Assembly (NCBI RefSeq): GCF_002973525.1
Contig: NZ_PVEN01000022.1
Coordinates: 38,022 to 102,021, forward strand
DNA from: Paraburkholderia sp. BL21I4N1
GTDB lineage: Bacteria; Pseudomonadota; Gammaproteobacteria; Burkholderiales; Burkholderiaceae
Direction of reading: 5' to 3'
Length of the DNA stretch: 64,000 bases
Both the position numbers and the translations under genes were made by a program. Under the pieces are notes generated by a model, which did not search any database, was not told where the DNA came from, and saw nothing but the letters and a program-made list of their open reading frames with translations. Positions 35,911 through 45,925 of the stretch are shown here, piece after piece. Within the stretch, counting starts at the first letter, position 1; each line of letters begins with the position of its first letter.

Positions 35911-37344
35911 TCAGGGCACAAACATCATAGGATAGCCATCGTAATCTTTCGGGTAGTGTTCTTCAAGGTAACTTGCCGCGCTTCTCAGCGCTCCCGCCAG
36001 CCGCTTCGTTATGTGAAATTCGTTATCAGCCATGTTGACGAAATACCCGATGACAATCGTCACTCCGACGGTCGCGGCGGCAATGGCCCACACTGGTGCC
36101 GTCGCGATCGCACCCGTAACAAGCAGTGCCGTGGTGGCAAGTCCAACTACGGCGGTGGCTACTGCAGCCGTTAGGCCCGCCGCGATGAGATCGACGCCGA
36201 TTTTGGTGAAGAGGTCGAAGAAGTCCTTTGTTGGGCGTCCATCCGGGCCCCTCTGCTCGTAGTCGTGATACCACTCTGCCGTATCTAGCACAATGGTGAA
36301 AACTAACGCCAAGCCCCCCGCCTTTTTGAAGGCTCCTTTCGTTGCCTCCCAGGAAGCTGCAGTCGCCGACTCGAGCGTACCGGTGCCTGCCGTGATCGCA
36401 AGAATCTTGGAGCTTTTTGCACCGTATCGCGTCCCTGTAATCACTTTCCTTAAAGCGCTGTTGCCCTTGAATGCGACGTAGGTCTTCACGCCGGCTTTCG
36501 GATGGGTCATCTTGATCAGCCTGAAACTTCGGTTCCAGAGGTCCCGCAACTCGCCAAAGTTATCCTTCGCGAACGCCGTACCACCGGCTAACTGACCGAT
36601 CAACCAGTTGCGCGTGGCCACCTTGTTTGTATCGATTGCGGTATCTTCGCCCCCGCTCCCCAATGCATGCCAAACTTCAGCGGGCGCCGTGGACAGTTCC
36701 ACCTCGAATACATGAACGACCGTCTCCTCTTCCCCGTGTCCTGGCGCGGCGACAGGCGAGTTCGCGCTAGCCTGAGTTGGAGAACTCGGCGGAGTTAGCT
36801 TCAGGGGTAGCAGTGGATTCCACCATGTACCGTCAACGCCAGCCGGATTAGCGCTACTACAGATAAGCGGAGCACTCTGGCCGAACATGCTCCCGGCCGT
36901 CTGCGACGTCGCAAACGGAGTAGAGGCGGTGTGTCCCGCGGCAGCGCTCGGATGCGACCCCAGTGTCAGAATAATCGGCGCAGGCTTTGCCTTCGGATCC
37001 GAACTGCCCTCCACAAGGTTCAGACCAGCCATCGAATAACGCTGCAGGACAATGCCGTTCAGTTTGAGCAGTAGGTGACCCTTGAAATCCCTGCTAATCC
37101 AGATGTGATAACGCTGACCGTCCTGGAACTGTCCCTGCTTGACGCGCTTTTTCTTGACCACGTCGTAAATCCAGTCCTCACTTGCTTCGACGGTATAGGT
37201 TGCACCCTTTTTCACCTGAATATCGAAGATCACGTCGCGGTGCTTGCGTAGCAGAACGGTGATATCAGTCTCGGCCCAGCATTCGACCGGTTCACCCGGT
37301 AAATCGATGCACACGGTATGTTGGATCAGGGGACGGTCGCCCAT
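35911..37344 (-). CDS. Candidate T6SS membrane-targeting effector
   Basis: 477 residues. The N-terminal 110 residues are beta-rich (IQHTVCIDLPGEPVECWAE...YHIWISRDFKGHLLLKLNG). A Pro/Ser/Ala-rich linker covers about 115-205. The C-terminal half has a hydrophobic helix GGLALVFTIVLDTAEWYHDYE near 345-365 and then a long Ala/Gly/Val-rich hydrophobic segment of about 60 residues (about 385-445) able to form two or three membrane helices, followed by a soluble tail ending PMMFVP. Such a region suggests a pore-forming or membrane-inserting toxin. It starts 2 bp after the stop of a vgrG gene and is followed at once by membrane proteins. Family not recognised. Confidence 0.65.
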   Translation of the reverse strand: MGDRPLIQHTVCIDLPGEPVECWAETDITVLLRKHRDVIFDIQVKKGATYTVEASEDWIYDVVKKKRVKQGQFQDGQRYHIWISRDFKGHLLLKLNGIVLQRYSMAGLNLVEGSSDPKAKPAPIILTLGSHPSAAAGHTASTPFATSQTAGSMFGQSAPLICSSANPAGVDGTWWNPLLPLKLTPPSSPTQASANSPVAAPGHGEEETVVHVFEVELSTAPAEVWHALGSGGEDTAIDTNKVATRNWLIGQLAGGTAFAKDNFGELRDLWNRSFRLIKMTHPKAGVKTYVAFKGNSALRKVITGTRYGAKSSKILAITAGTGTLESATAASWEATKGAFKKAGGLALVFTIVLDTAEWYHDYEQRGPDGRPTKDFFDLFTKIGVDLIAAGLTAAVATAVVGLATTALLVTGAIATAPVWAIAAATVGVTIVIGYFVNMADNEFHITKRLAGALRSAASYLEEHYPKDYDGYPMMFVP

Positions 37345-37346
37345 TG

Positions 37347-40028
37347 TTATTCTCCACTTCGCTTGATTTGGTCTGCCACGAACTTGCCGAAATCGATGCC
37401 CTTCAGTTCGCCTTTGCCCTCACCATCGAGAACGACGTTATGCAGCGCACCATCCTCCGACGCCAGCTTGATCGGTTCACCTTCGGGCACTTTGCCCTCC
37501 GCATCCATGTAGCGGATGCGCATGTCGGCTTTCTTGCCTTCCGCGTTGTAAGTTCGATCGAGACTCGTCGGGCCGCTGAAAGCATGCTGGGCTCCTTTGA
37601 TGTCAATCTTTCCCGGCGCATGAATCTCGATGTTGCCGCCGGAAATGCGCACGTATGCGCCACCCGACGTGAGAAGAATTTCCTGCTTGGCAGCCGCATC
37701 GATTTTCTCGGTCGCGGAGAGCAACTTCAGCGACTTCTGGGCGGTGATTTCAAGGTTATCGCCTTGCGCCTGGATTTCGACTTTTCCTTTCGCCGCGAAA
37801 AGCTTCATACCCGCGTTCTGTGCGAACAGGCTGATCTTTTCGGCAACGCTCACGAGCAGCGACTTGCCGGTTGCGATGTGGGTGCTCTGGCCGCTGACGA
37901 GGTTGACATGCTCGGTCGCGGCGACGTGTGCTGACCGTTGCGTCGACATCCCGATGCCCGATGGCGTCGCGAACAGCATGATCGGCTCCTTGAATCCGTT
38001 GGCATTGCCAGTGCCACCGCCTGCGGTATTGCCACCGCTACCTGTTGCGCCCGCTACGCTGCTCTGTGTCGCATCGGTAAAAGTTTTGAGCGAGTCGTGA
38101 CCGTCTTTCAGGGTTTCTGCCTGATGGGTTTCGCTTGCCTGGCTTAGCGCTTCGATCACGCTTTCCGAATTGGCCAACTGATTACTCGCGTCTCGGACGT
38201 CGAGAGGCTGGCTTGATGTCCCAGTCGTTGGATGCGTCGACACATACAAGCCTTGTCCCGCCCGGACCGCACCATATGCATCGGACTTCAGATCGAAACC
38301 GGTCCCGAGATAGGCGCCGCGCGAGTTGCCTGTTTGCGCGATCAGATATCCAAGATGCAGTTGGGAGTCTGCGCTGCTGCTGTACATCTGCAAGCGGCTC
38401 TGGCCGGTGGCATCGTCCATCACCATCTGGTTGTAGCCGCTGCCCTGGTACTCCTTCGACTTGTAGCCCGACAGGATGCCGTTCGAATGCCAGTCCGGCT
38501 TCTTGGCACCGTTGTACACGCGACCGGTGACGATCGGCTTGTCGCAGTCGTTATCGAGGAACGACACGATCACTTCTTCGCCGACGCGCGGTACGTGCAC
38601 CGCGCCATAGCTACCGCCAGTGTCGGACTGCGCGACCCGCATCCAGCATGACGCGTTTTCATCGCCGTCGTTGAGACGATCCCAGTGCATCAGGACTTTG
38701 ATGCGGTTCAGCGGGTCCGTGTACACCTCTTCATTCGCCGGACCGACAACGGTCGCGGTTTGCATCGACATTTCGGGCTTGTGATGCTCGAACGGACTGC
38801 GGAACGGGATGGTTTTGCGTTGCGCCTCGACGGCGGCCATGAAGAAGCCTTCGCTGCCGTCGCTGGCTTTGACGGTCAGCGCGGCGTCCGCGCTGTGTGC
38901 GGCACGCGCTGCGGCGACCGCGCCTTTCAGGCTGTGCGGGAAGTCTGTCGTCCCGCCTGAAACGGGCAGGTTGTTCTCGATGACCCAGTCGAGCGCAATG
39001 ACCGCGAACTGGCGCTCCTGTTCGCTGCCCGTGCTGTGGTCGGGGTGATCCTGCAGTTCGAACCAGCGGCCCGCGTCAATGCGGCGTACTGCGCCCACGC
39101 CGTGGAAGCGCTTTGCGCGCGATTCCCATTCTTCCATTCGGACCCTGGCGAGCTGGTCGCCACGGTCCTGCTTGCCGTAGGTGTAGGCGCCGGTGTACTC
39201 GTACACCTCGGCCTGCTGCGGCAGCTCGCCCTGTGTGGCGAGCGTCGGGATCGTCGTGCTCTTGGGATTGGCCGGTGCCGACGGAGCCTTGTAGTCGAAC
39301 GTGCGGGTCGTGAGCGTCGTGCTCTGTAGCGTGCGCGTGCCGCTCCATTGCACGAAGGCGTCGGTTTCGCTGTTCGTGCCTGAGCGGTAAAAGTCGACCG
39401 CCTGCGGCGAGAGTGCCGGGAGGCTGCCGATGTCGTCCGTGATGACCAGCGTGTGCGATTTACCATCCGTGGCCTGCTCGAAATAACCGAACAGGCCTTC
39501 GGTTTCCATCAGCCGGTGACAGAAAGTCCAGTCGTCCTCGTATTGCACGCAGAATGAACGCTGCGGTAGGGTATTTCGTAAAGCAAAGCGGAATGCACCC
39601 TGCGCCTGGGGGTGCATATTGAATACGTCGGTGATGATTTCATCGGCCGGTTTATCCTGCCAGATTCGTGCATCTTTTCTGAAACGCAGGAAATGCATCC
39701 ACGACACAAACCCGATCTGATAACTGGTCAGCGCGCTGTCCGAGCCCAGACGGCGCGCTGTATGGACATAACCGTGATGCGGGGCGTACGACTGGTCGGC
39801 TTGCTGGATCCACAGCGTGACGGGCTGGGCAATCAGCTTCTTGAGTTCGATATTGTCGTTGGTGGAAACGGTGTCCAGCGTGAATTCGTAATCACGGCCC
39901 AGACGTGAATGGCCCACCAGTCTTTGCGGCAACAGGACATTTGCGCCCAATGGCGTGTCCAGTTTCAGCAGACGGTCACTTTGCAGCAATCCGCCTTTTA
40001 TCGCCGCAATTAAGTCCTGTGCCCCCAT
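37347..40028 (-). CDS. Type VI secretion tip protein VgrG (copy A)
   Basis: 893-residue spike protein. N-terminal gp27-like domain with DYEFTLDTVSTNDNIELKKLIAQPVTLWIQQ and the phage GPD motif RSFCVQYEDDWTFCHRLMETEGLFGYFEQ; gp5 OB-fold near 435-530 (DPLNRIKVLMHWDRLNDGDENASCWMRVAQ... VIVSFLDNDCDKPIVTGRVYNG); DUF2345 domain from about 690 (HVNLVSGQSTHIATGKSLLVS). The last 70 residues (RTYNAEGKKADMRIRYMDAEGK) form a special tail that may recruit the effector encoded immediately downstream. Residues 1-539 are almost identical to copy B. Confidence 0.95.
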   Translation of the reverse strand: MGAQDLIAAIKGGLLQSDRLLKLDTPLGANVLLPQRLVGHSRLGRDYEFTLDTVSTNDNIELKKLIAQPVTLWIQQADQSYAPHHGYVHTARRLGSDSALTSYQIGFVSWMHFLRFRKDARIWQDKPADEIITDVFNMHPQAQGAFRFALRNTLPQRSFCVQYEDDWTFCHRLMETEGLFGYFEQATDGKSHTLVITDDIGSLPALSPQAVDFYRSGTNSETDAFVQWSGTRTLQSTTLTTRTFDYKAPSAPANPKSTTIPTLATQGELPQQAEVYEYTGAYTYGKQDRGDQLARVRMEEWESRAKRFHGVGAVRRIDAGRWFELQDHPDHSTGSEQERQFAVIALDWVIENNLPVSGGTTDFPHSLKGAVAAARAAHSADAALTVKASDGSEGFFMAAVEAQRKTIPFRSPFEHHKPEMSMQTATVVGPANEEVYTDPLNRIKVLMHWDRLNDGDENASCWMRVAQSDTGGSYGAVHVPRVGEEVIVSFLDNDCDKPIVTGRVYNGAKKPDWHSNGILSGYKSKEYQGSGYNQMVMDDATGQSRLQMYSSSADSQLHLGYLIAQTGNSRGAYLGTGFDLKSDAYGAVRAGQGLYVSTHPTTGTSSQPLDVRDASNQLANSESVIEALSQASETHQAETLKDGHDSLKTFTDATQSSVAGATGSGGNTAGGGTGNANGFKEPIMLFATPSGIGMSTQRSAHVAATEHVNLVSGQSTHIATGKSLLVSVAEKISLFAQNAGMKLFAAKGKVEIQAQGDNLEITAQKSLKLLSATEKIDAAAKQEILLTSGGAYVRISGGNIEIHAPGKIDIKGAQHAFSGPTSLDRTYNAEGKKADMRIRYMDAEGKVPEGEPIKLASEDGALHNVVLDGEGKGELKGIDFGKFVADQIKRSGE

Positions 40029-40081
40029 ACCGCCTCTTATTTATGCAATTGCGCCCCCGCGCTGTCGCGCAATAATACAAA
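38413..40081. repeat. 1.67-kb repeat, copy A (5' part of vgrG and leader)
   Basis: Matches 48380-50048 in the same orientation, 9967 bp away, with six differences that I found: one near 39571 and five in the last 110 bp. It covers the gp27/gp5 half of vgrG and about 50 bp upstream. Similarity falls sharply on both sides. Confidence 0.9.
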
Positions 40082-40209
40082 CAATCAGACGTTTACAGCA
40101 ATCGATTCAATAGAAATAAATGTTAAATCGGAATTTATTTCGAGTGTTGGCTTGGTGATTTTAGAATCGGTAAAAAAAGCATCCCGGGGCTTTCGTGGCT
40201 TATCGAGGG

Positions 40210-40497
40210 TTACGCGTCCGTGGACATCATCTGCTGCGACGCCACTAATCGAGGCGGCGGATGGCAACCGCAAATACAGAGATCGTCGTTTAATGCGGCA
40301 TGCCTTCCGTCCGGTGCTGTCATCACCTGGCGCGGGCCGTCGCATTGAATTTTCCCTGTTGTGTTGCATGCTGGACACGCGACGGGATCCCCTTCGTGGG
40401 CGACGTCTTTATCGCTCAATTGAATGGACGTCGGCACGGCCTGGACGGTGCCGTTGGCTGTCGTCTTGTCGCCGTTTAGAATTAGATATCGTTTCAT
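40210..40497 (-). CDS. PAAR-domain spike-tip protein
   Basis: 95 residues. GDKTTANGTVQAV near the N-terminus, EGDPVACPACNTTGKI and CICGCHPPP give the repeated Gly/Cys/His pattern of PAAR proteins, which cap the VgrG spike with a zinc-bound cone. The Rhs protein upstream lacks a PAAR domain of its own, so this one may serve it or the VgrG that follows 180 bp downstream. Confidence 0.85.
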   Translation of the reverse strand: MKRYLILNGDKTTANGTVQAVPTSIQLSDKDVAHEGDPVACPACNTTGKIQCDGPRQVMTAPDGRHAALNDDLCICGCHPPPRLVASQQMMSTDA

Positions 40498-40524
40498 GAG
40501 GTATCTCGGGAGTGACGAAGTTGC

Positions 40525-41229
40525 TCAGACTTCGACGCCGTTTCTGATTAGAAGATCGTGCAAACACACCGAGCAAACGGCTGTGGACTTCGCCATTAAC
40601 GTTTCTCGGAACCGCGCGTCGTCTAGTCGGAGCGCTGAAGAAGTTAGATCGAGTTCGGGACCCAGCACGTTACGCAAAAAATCGGCATCAAACCAGAACA
40701 CGCTTTCACGCTCGCTGGATACGAGGACGGTTTTGATCAATCGACTGCTCGGCCTCGCTTCTCGCGAATCGATTGCTCTCGATATCTGCGGAGATGTTGT
40801 TTTCTTAAACACAACCCCGTGTATAGGGCAGACAACATCTCTTTCCGGCACATTGGCGTCTTTGGCGACCATCGCGGTGTCGAATGCGCTTTCCAGTGAC
40901 GTAGGGGCGGCCGGTTCTTCACCGGAACGCACCAATAATTCGTCCATGCAACGCGCGCACACGTGAACCAGCGACCTCTCGATTGCCGCCATGGTTGGAA
41001 AGTCTTTTAGATGCGCGATTTTCCCCACGTAAGTGATCAGATGCGCATGGTCCGCAAGTTCGTTGCGATCCATCCATATCTCTCTGCTTCTCTTCGGTCG
41101 ATCAAATGACACTCTGACGAGTTGGTCAGCCTCAAACTGGCCCCTCGCGCTGATGCGGGCAGCGATGTTCGGTGAGGCCAAAGCATTGGCCTGAAGACCA
41201 TGGCGGGGGCAAAGCACGCGGGACATCAT
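40525..41229 (-). CDS. Putative immunity protein with a duplicated Cys/His module
   Basis: 234 residues made of two related halves. Half one has CPRHG near residue 7, SPNIAARI, and VCARCMDELLVRSGEE near 90-105. Half two has CPIHG near 132, SPQISRAI and VCSVCLHDLLIRNGVEV at the end. CPxHG plus CxxC in each half could form a zinc site. It starts 22 bp after the Rhs stop codon, the place of an immunity gene for the Rhs toxin tail. No known family recognised; the immunity role is inferred from position. Confidence 0.65.
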   Translation of the reverse strand: MMSRVLCPRHGLQANALASPNIAARISARGQFEADQLVRVSFDRPKRSREIWMDRNELADHAHLITYVGKIAHLKDFPTMAAIERSLVHVCARCMDELLVRSGEEPAAPTSLESAFDTAMVAKDANVPERDVVCPIHGVVFKKTTSPQISRAIDSREARPSSRLIKTVLVSSERESVFWFDADFLRNVLGPELDLTSSALRLDDARFRETLMAKSTAVCSVCLHDLLIRNGVEV

Positions 41230-41251
41230 TTCTGGATACCTCGACGAGAAT

Positions 41252-44200
41252 CTATCGTGCGCGCGGGCCCAAACCCGCTTTAGTCAGGAAAGCCCAAGCT
41301 CGATGACCCGTGGACGGTGCCTGAACGCCGCCAGCGTTGAGTACGTCCGTGACATGGGTCATACAACTATTGTTGGCGACATCATAAGCGCCATCACCGT
41401 CCTCGTCCCTGATCTTGCCGCGCTGAAACTTCTGCGCGGCATCGACATCGGGCATGTCGAATGTGGCGGTGTTGGCCGGTTCTCGATTGTCCAGCGCACT
41501 CACCTTGGCAATTCCGGTTTGAGTGTAGTCGGGCGACACCTCCTGTTCGGTATGCAGACTACCCGTTCCGGAGACTGTTTTGACGCTATAGTGGCCGGTT
41601 GATTCATCAGTTTTATACCAGTAGATCGTGCACTTTCCCCTTGCCAACCCCAACGGATCGACATACAAAATCGGGTTCGGCGCATATTGATACACATTCA
41701 TGCCGCCCAGCAATCCGATCGGATCCTGGCTGAGAAACCGGCCATGCTGAGCATCGTAGTACCGGAAACGGTTATACGCATAGCCCGTCTCCTCATCCCA
41801 CTGCTGCCCCTGAAAGCGGATTGGATTATGAGGTGCAATCTTTGCGACCTCCGAAACGCGCGCATTCACTTCGCGCGCCTCACCCCAAACTTTGTACTTC
41901 GCACCCCACACCACTTCGCCTGACTCATCGGTCAACAGTTGCGGCGTGCCGATCTGATCGCAGTGGTAGAAGAAAACGTGCACAGCAGCCGACGTTGCAA
42001 GCGGCGATCGCTGCAGCGGATCATCTTCAGGCGCGTACCTGTCGGTCGACGTCCATTGCGGAGTTTGAATCCCGACGACCGGATCTGCTATGTACTGCGC
42101 GATCGGTACGGTCGAGTCCTTCTCATACAGGTAATGGATGCTGGACTCGTCAGTCGTTTCGAAAGCCAGCGCGTCGCCGTCCCAGCCGAAGACAGTGCGA
42201 ACGCCGTCGACTTCCTTACCGATGCGCCGCCCCAGCGCGTCGTAGAAATAGCGTGCATGGTGCTGACGGGTTGCCTCGTCGACCGTCGCCGTTTCGAGTC
42301 GGTTGAACTCGTCCCATGTGTAGCGTTGACGACCCGTCGAAGACTGCTTTGCAACCAGATTGCCCCGCGCGTCGTATTCGAATCGCGTGCCCGCGTAATT
42401 CGTTAGCAGATTGCCCAGCACGCGAGATACCTGCTCAGGCATAGTAGTCTGCGGCATGCTGTCTGCGCGCGTGCTCTCGGCGGTGCTGAAGTCGATCAGA
42501 TTGCTGGCGGGATCGTAAGCGAACCGTTCGCGATCCAGCGGCCCCGCAGCTTCTATCAACCGACCGACCGGATCATATCGATAGGTTGTGATGCCCTGCC
42601 GACTGTCTTCGACCTGCAGGAGTTGCCCACTGCCATCGTAACGGTAGCTGCGCGCAGCCACCGCCGCCGGCGCTCCAATTCGCTTCAACGACTGCGCTGC
42701 AATGCGTCCTGTCGGCTCGTACTGGATCAGTTGCTCAATGCGATTCGATAATGTCCGTTGGGTCTCGCGGTGCAAATCGTCCCGTTCAAACTGGATCAGC
42801 TCCCGGTCGTCGAGCATCATGCCGTGTACGTGACCGGATCCATACGTCAGCCAGTCCACCACGTGGCCATCCGGACGCACTGTTCTGATACGTGTGCCGA
42901 TCTCGTCATAATCATGACGCCATACATAGCTGCGCTCTTCGCCGAACAATCGATAAGCGTGGTGCTCGCGCACCAGATTGCCGACGGCATCGAAGAAGAG
43001 TTGCACGCGGCTGTGGCTGTTCTGCGCATCGATTAAACGGCCGCTACTATCGTACGCGAGGCGTTCTTCCGCAGCCTCTGTTGCACGTGAGAGGAGCCGG
43101 CCGCCTCTGTCATACGCAACCCGTGTAGCGGCACCCGCTTCCCGGATGGACTTGAGCTTGCCGTCCATCTGATTGTAGTCGTAGCTCGTGATCTTGCCGT
43201 CGAATCCAACTGTTTCAGTCATCCGGCCGATGGGATCGTGGCTGAACCGATAGGTCGCCTGGTTTGGGTCCGTCAGCGCAATCAGCCGTCCAACCGGATC
43301 ATGGCGGTACGTGACGAGTCGTCCCGCCGCGTCGCTTCGATGTGCAATTCGGCCCGCCGCGTCATAGGAAAATCGTGTCGTGCGATCAAGTGGGTCGGTG
43401 TGCGTGAGGAGACGACCCTCGGCGTCGAAAACAAACTTCTCGATGCCGGCAGGCGTCTGCATGGCGGTCAGGCCACCGTTGTCGCCGTAGCGATAAGTCG
43501 TCGTCCGCCCAATCGGATCTTTGCTTTCAAGCAGACGACCCGTGTCGTCATAGCGCCACTGCGTCTTCTTGCCGGAACAATCGGTGTAGCTTTCGATCTG
43601 TCCGTTCAGGCCATAGGTGAGAACCTTCGAACCACCTTTCGCATCGGTGATTGTCTCGGGTAAGCCTTGCTTGTTGTAGCTATACGCTGTCTGGTGACCC
43701 AACGGGTCGATCTGTGTGATGACATGACCCGCGTCGTCATATTCACGCTGCCAACGGTGACCGTGTGCGTCGACAATCGACGTGATCTGGTCCTTCGCGT
43801 CGTATTCCATGTGTACGACGCTGCCGTCCGCTCGCCGCTGCTCGAGCGGATTGCCGCGGTCGTCATAACTGAATTGATCGACACCGCCGTCAGGGTAGGT
43901 GTGCTGCGTCAGATTATGGCTGACATCGCGGTAAAACCATTCTTCTCCGTTGTCAGGATGAATGATCCGGTACGTGTAGCCGTTGATGTCAAAATAGTGA
44001 CGGGAGACATGGCCAAGTGCATCGGTGACGGATACCAGACGGATATCCGGATGCCAGGAAAGGCGGATTTCATCGCTGCCGTCATCGGCGTATTCGCGGA
44101 CACATTTCGCCTTCGGCTCGACACCGCTCCATTCGAGATTGATGCCGCGGCCGGTTCGGTCGGTATAGCGCGTGACGAGATGATGCTGGTACGTATACTC

Positions 44201-45907
44201 GCGCCGGTTGCCGTAGCGGTCGGTCGCGGTGACAAGATCGCCGTGTTCGTCGTAGACGTAGCGCGCAAGCTGACCGACGTATTCACCTTCAGGGTCGAAA
44301 TAATTCGCTTCGATCAGACGTCCACGCGCATCGTGCGAGAAGGCGACTATCGCCTGTTCCGAGACGACACGCGTGAGACGATGTTCGGCATCGTAGTCGA
44401 GCGTGATCTGGCCGCCCGAACGACGTTTAACGAACGCCAGCCGGAACGCGTTGCCACGTTTCTCGTACGCTTCAAGCACCTCATGGCCACGCGTCAACGT
44501 CAGCCATTGCTCGTCGAGTCGCGCGAGCGTGATGTTTTCGTTCAGATCCTCGTGCGTTGCACCCGCACCAAGCAACGGATAGTCGAGACTGCGCCCAGTC
44601 GGATCGTGATAAACAAGTTTTGCTTCGTGAATATCAACTCGAGTCGTGTAGGGCGTAATCCAGCGCGCGCCGAGTTCGCTCCGATCGTATGCATCGAGGA
44701 AGGAACGGTAGGTCCGGCGCCAGACGATCGGAACTGCACCAGGCAGAATAAAATCTTCGTGATCGATACGCTCGTCGCCAAGTGCATAACCCACGGAATG
44801 TTTGCCGTTACTGACTTTCGGGCAATTCTTGCAATCGTTCGGGCCCGGATGCTGTGCATTTGCCTGAGAGCTGACCGTCTCCAACTGACCATCGGCTCGT
44901 CGACGTTCCGCGCTCGACTTGCCGGCTTCCTTGATACCCACGCGCTGGGCGTTCCGATGTGTCTGCTTTGCTCGCCATACGGCGACAGACTGGCTTAGCG
45001 CGTTCAGCAACCACATCAGGCCACCGACATCCGAACTGTTCAGTCCTTTGATTTTCTGGGTGACGAACGGAATCGCGTGACGCGCATCCACCGCCATCTG
45101 CTGCAGCCGTCCTTTTGTCGACGGTGAGACTTCGTTTGCTACGCGAGTCGCCAGATTGGCCGCGTCCTTAACGAAAACTTTCGTTCCGTCCTTCAGGTAC
45201 GACCAGATGCTATCGGCGACTTTGCGCGCGTCGTGAGCCGCGAATCCTGCACTGGCCTGCTGCATATGCAAGTCTGCAGCGTGGAGGTTACCCGTGGTAT
45301 CGAACAGGCGACCCGATGCCGCGCCCTCGAAAATTTGAGCCAGCCCTTCCAACAGTTGGCGCGCGTGATCGGCACAAGCATCCAGCAATTCCGCGAGCTT
45401 GGCCTGAACTTCCTTGACGAACGCATCGATCTCGCCAGCGAACTTGGTACTAAGATGCGCGACGAGAACGGAGATGATCGCGTCGGAGATCATCTGGCCA
45501 CCGGCTTCCGCGATCGACCTGCCGCTCTTCATCAATTCCTCACGAGCGAGCTTGAGCATCGGGCGGGCGCCCATGCGGAATTCGCCCATGACCGGCGGCA
45601 ACGGAATCACGCCGATCAGATCTATACCCAGATTCAGATAGTCGAATAGGTCTCGTGCTTCTACCTCGATCAGCCGCTTGATATCCATCACGACGTCGAT
45701 CGCCGAGAGGATGTTCGACACGACAGGCACCGCGTTGGCGAGTTGCTCGACGCGTTCGAGCGTGATGTAGCCGTCACTGGCACTTTTCAGCCACGCGTCG
45801 AATTGTTCGAGCGCAGATCCCGCATCCTCTTTGACGATGGTGACAAGCGGGGCGATGGCCACTTCGGTTTTGACGACGCCGGTAGTCGGGGCGGAGGCTG
45901 CGCTCAT
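41252..45907 (-). CDS. Rhs/YD-repeat polymorphic toxin
   Basis: 1551 residues. An N-terminal region of about 370 residues (helical, no PAAR) leads to the DUF6531/RHS start (GKHSVGYALGDERIDHEDFILPGAVPIVWRRTYRS). Many YD repeats follow (for example RYDDTGRLLESKDPIGRTTTYRYG). The Rhs core ends with DPIGLLGGMNVYQYAPNPILYVDPLGLA, after which the variable 129-residue toxin begins (1423-1551). The toxin has TGHYSVK (His about 1439) before NNSCMTHVTDVLNAGG (Cys about 1515), an order resembling permuted papain-like enzymes. Two small secreted-protein genes and a VgrG lie upstream; a PAAR gene and immunity candidate lie downstream. Confidence 0.92.
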   Translation of the reverse strand: MSAASAPTTGVVKTEVAIAPLVTIVKEDAGSALEQFDAWLKSASDGYITLERVEQLANAVPVVSNILSAIDVVMDIKRLIEVEARDLFDYLNLGIDLIGVIPLPPVMGEFRMGARPMLKLAREELMKSGRSIAEAGGQMISDAIISVLVAHLSTKFAGEIDAFVKEVQAKLAELLDACADHARQLLEGLAQIFEGAASGRLFDTTGNLHAADLHMQQASAGFAAHDARKVADSIWSYLKDGTKVFVKDAANLATRVANEVSPSTKGRLQQMAVDARHAIPFVTQKIKGLNSSDVGGLMWLLNALSQSVAVWRAKQTHRNAQRVGIKEAGKSSAERRRADGQLETVSSQANAQHPGPNDCKNCPKVSNGKHSVGYALGDERIDHEDFILPGAVPIVWRRTYRSFLDAYDRSELGARWITPYTTRVDIHEAKLVYHDPTGRSLDYPLLGAGATHEDLNENITLARLDEQWLTLTRGHEVLEAYEKRGNAFRLAFVKRRSGGQITLDYDAEHRLTRVVSEQAIVAFSHDARGRLIEANYFDPEGEYVGQLARYVYDEHGDLVTATDRYGNRREYTYQHHLVTRYTDRTGRGINLEWSGVEPKAKCVREYADDGSDEIRLSWHPDIRLVSVTDALGHVSRHYFDINGYTYRIIHPDNGEEWFYRDVSHNLTQHTYPDGGVDQFSYDDRGNPLEQRRADGSVVHMEYDAKDQITSIVDAHGHRWQREYDDAGHVITQIDPLGHQTAYSYNKQGLPETITDAKGGSKVLTYGLNGQIESYTDCSGKKTQWRYDDTGRLLESKDPIGRTTTYRYGDNGGLTAMQTPAGIEKFVFDAEGRLLTHTDPLDRTTRFSYDAAGRIAHRSDAAGRLVTYRHDPVGRLIALTDPNQATYRFSHDPIGRMTETVGFDGKITSYDYNQMDGKLKSIREAGAATRVAYDRGGRLLSRATEAAEERLAYDSSGRLIDAQNSHSRVQLFFDAVGNLVREHHAYRLFGEERSYVWRHDYDEIGTRIRTVRPDGHVVDWLTYGSGHVHGMMLDDRELIQFERDDLHRETQRTLSNRIEQLIQYEPTGRIAAQSLKRIGAPAAVAARSYRYDGSGQLLQVEDSRQGITTYRYDPVGRLIEAAGPLDRERFAYDPASNLIDFSTAESTRADSMPQTTMPEQVSRVLGNLLTNYAGTRFEYDARGNLVAKQSSTGRQRYTWDEFNRLETATVDEATRQHHARYFYDALGRRIGKEVDGVRTVFGWDGDALAFETTDESSIHYLYEKDSTVPIAQYIADPVVGIQTPQWTSTDRYAPEDDPLQRSPLATSAAVHVFFYHCDQIGTPQLLTDESGEVVWGAKYKVWGEAREVNARVSEVAKIAPHNPIRFQGQQWDEETGYAYNRFRYYDAQHGRFLSQDPIGLLGGMNVYQYAPNPILYVDPLGLARGKCTIYWYKTDESTGHYSVKTVSGTGSLHTEQEVSPDYTQTGIAKVSALDNREPANTATFDMPDVDAAQKFQRGKIRDEDGDGAYDVANNSCMTHVTDVLNAGGVQAPSTGHRAWAFLTKAGLGPRAR

Positions 45908-45925
45908 ACTGATCAGATCGATGGT

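Noticed and set aside
43667..44998. 443-codon open frame antisense to rhs
   Set aside because: It arises from the YD repeats on the other strand and matches no family.
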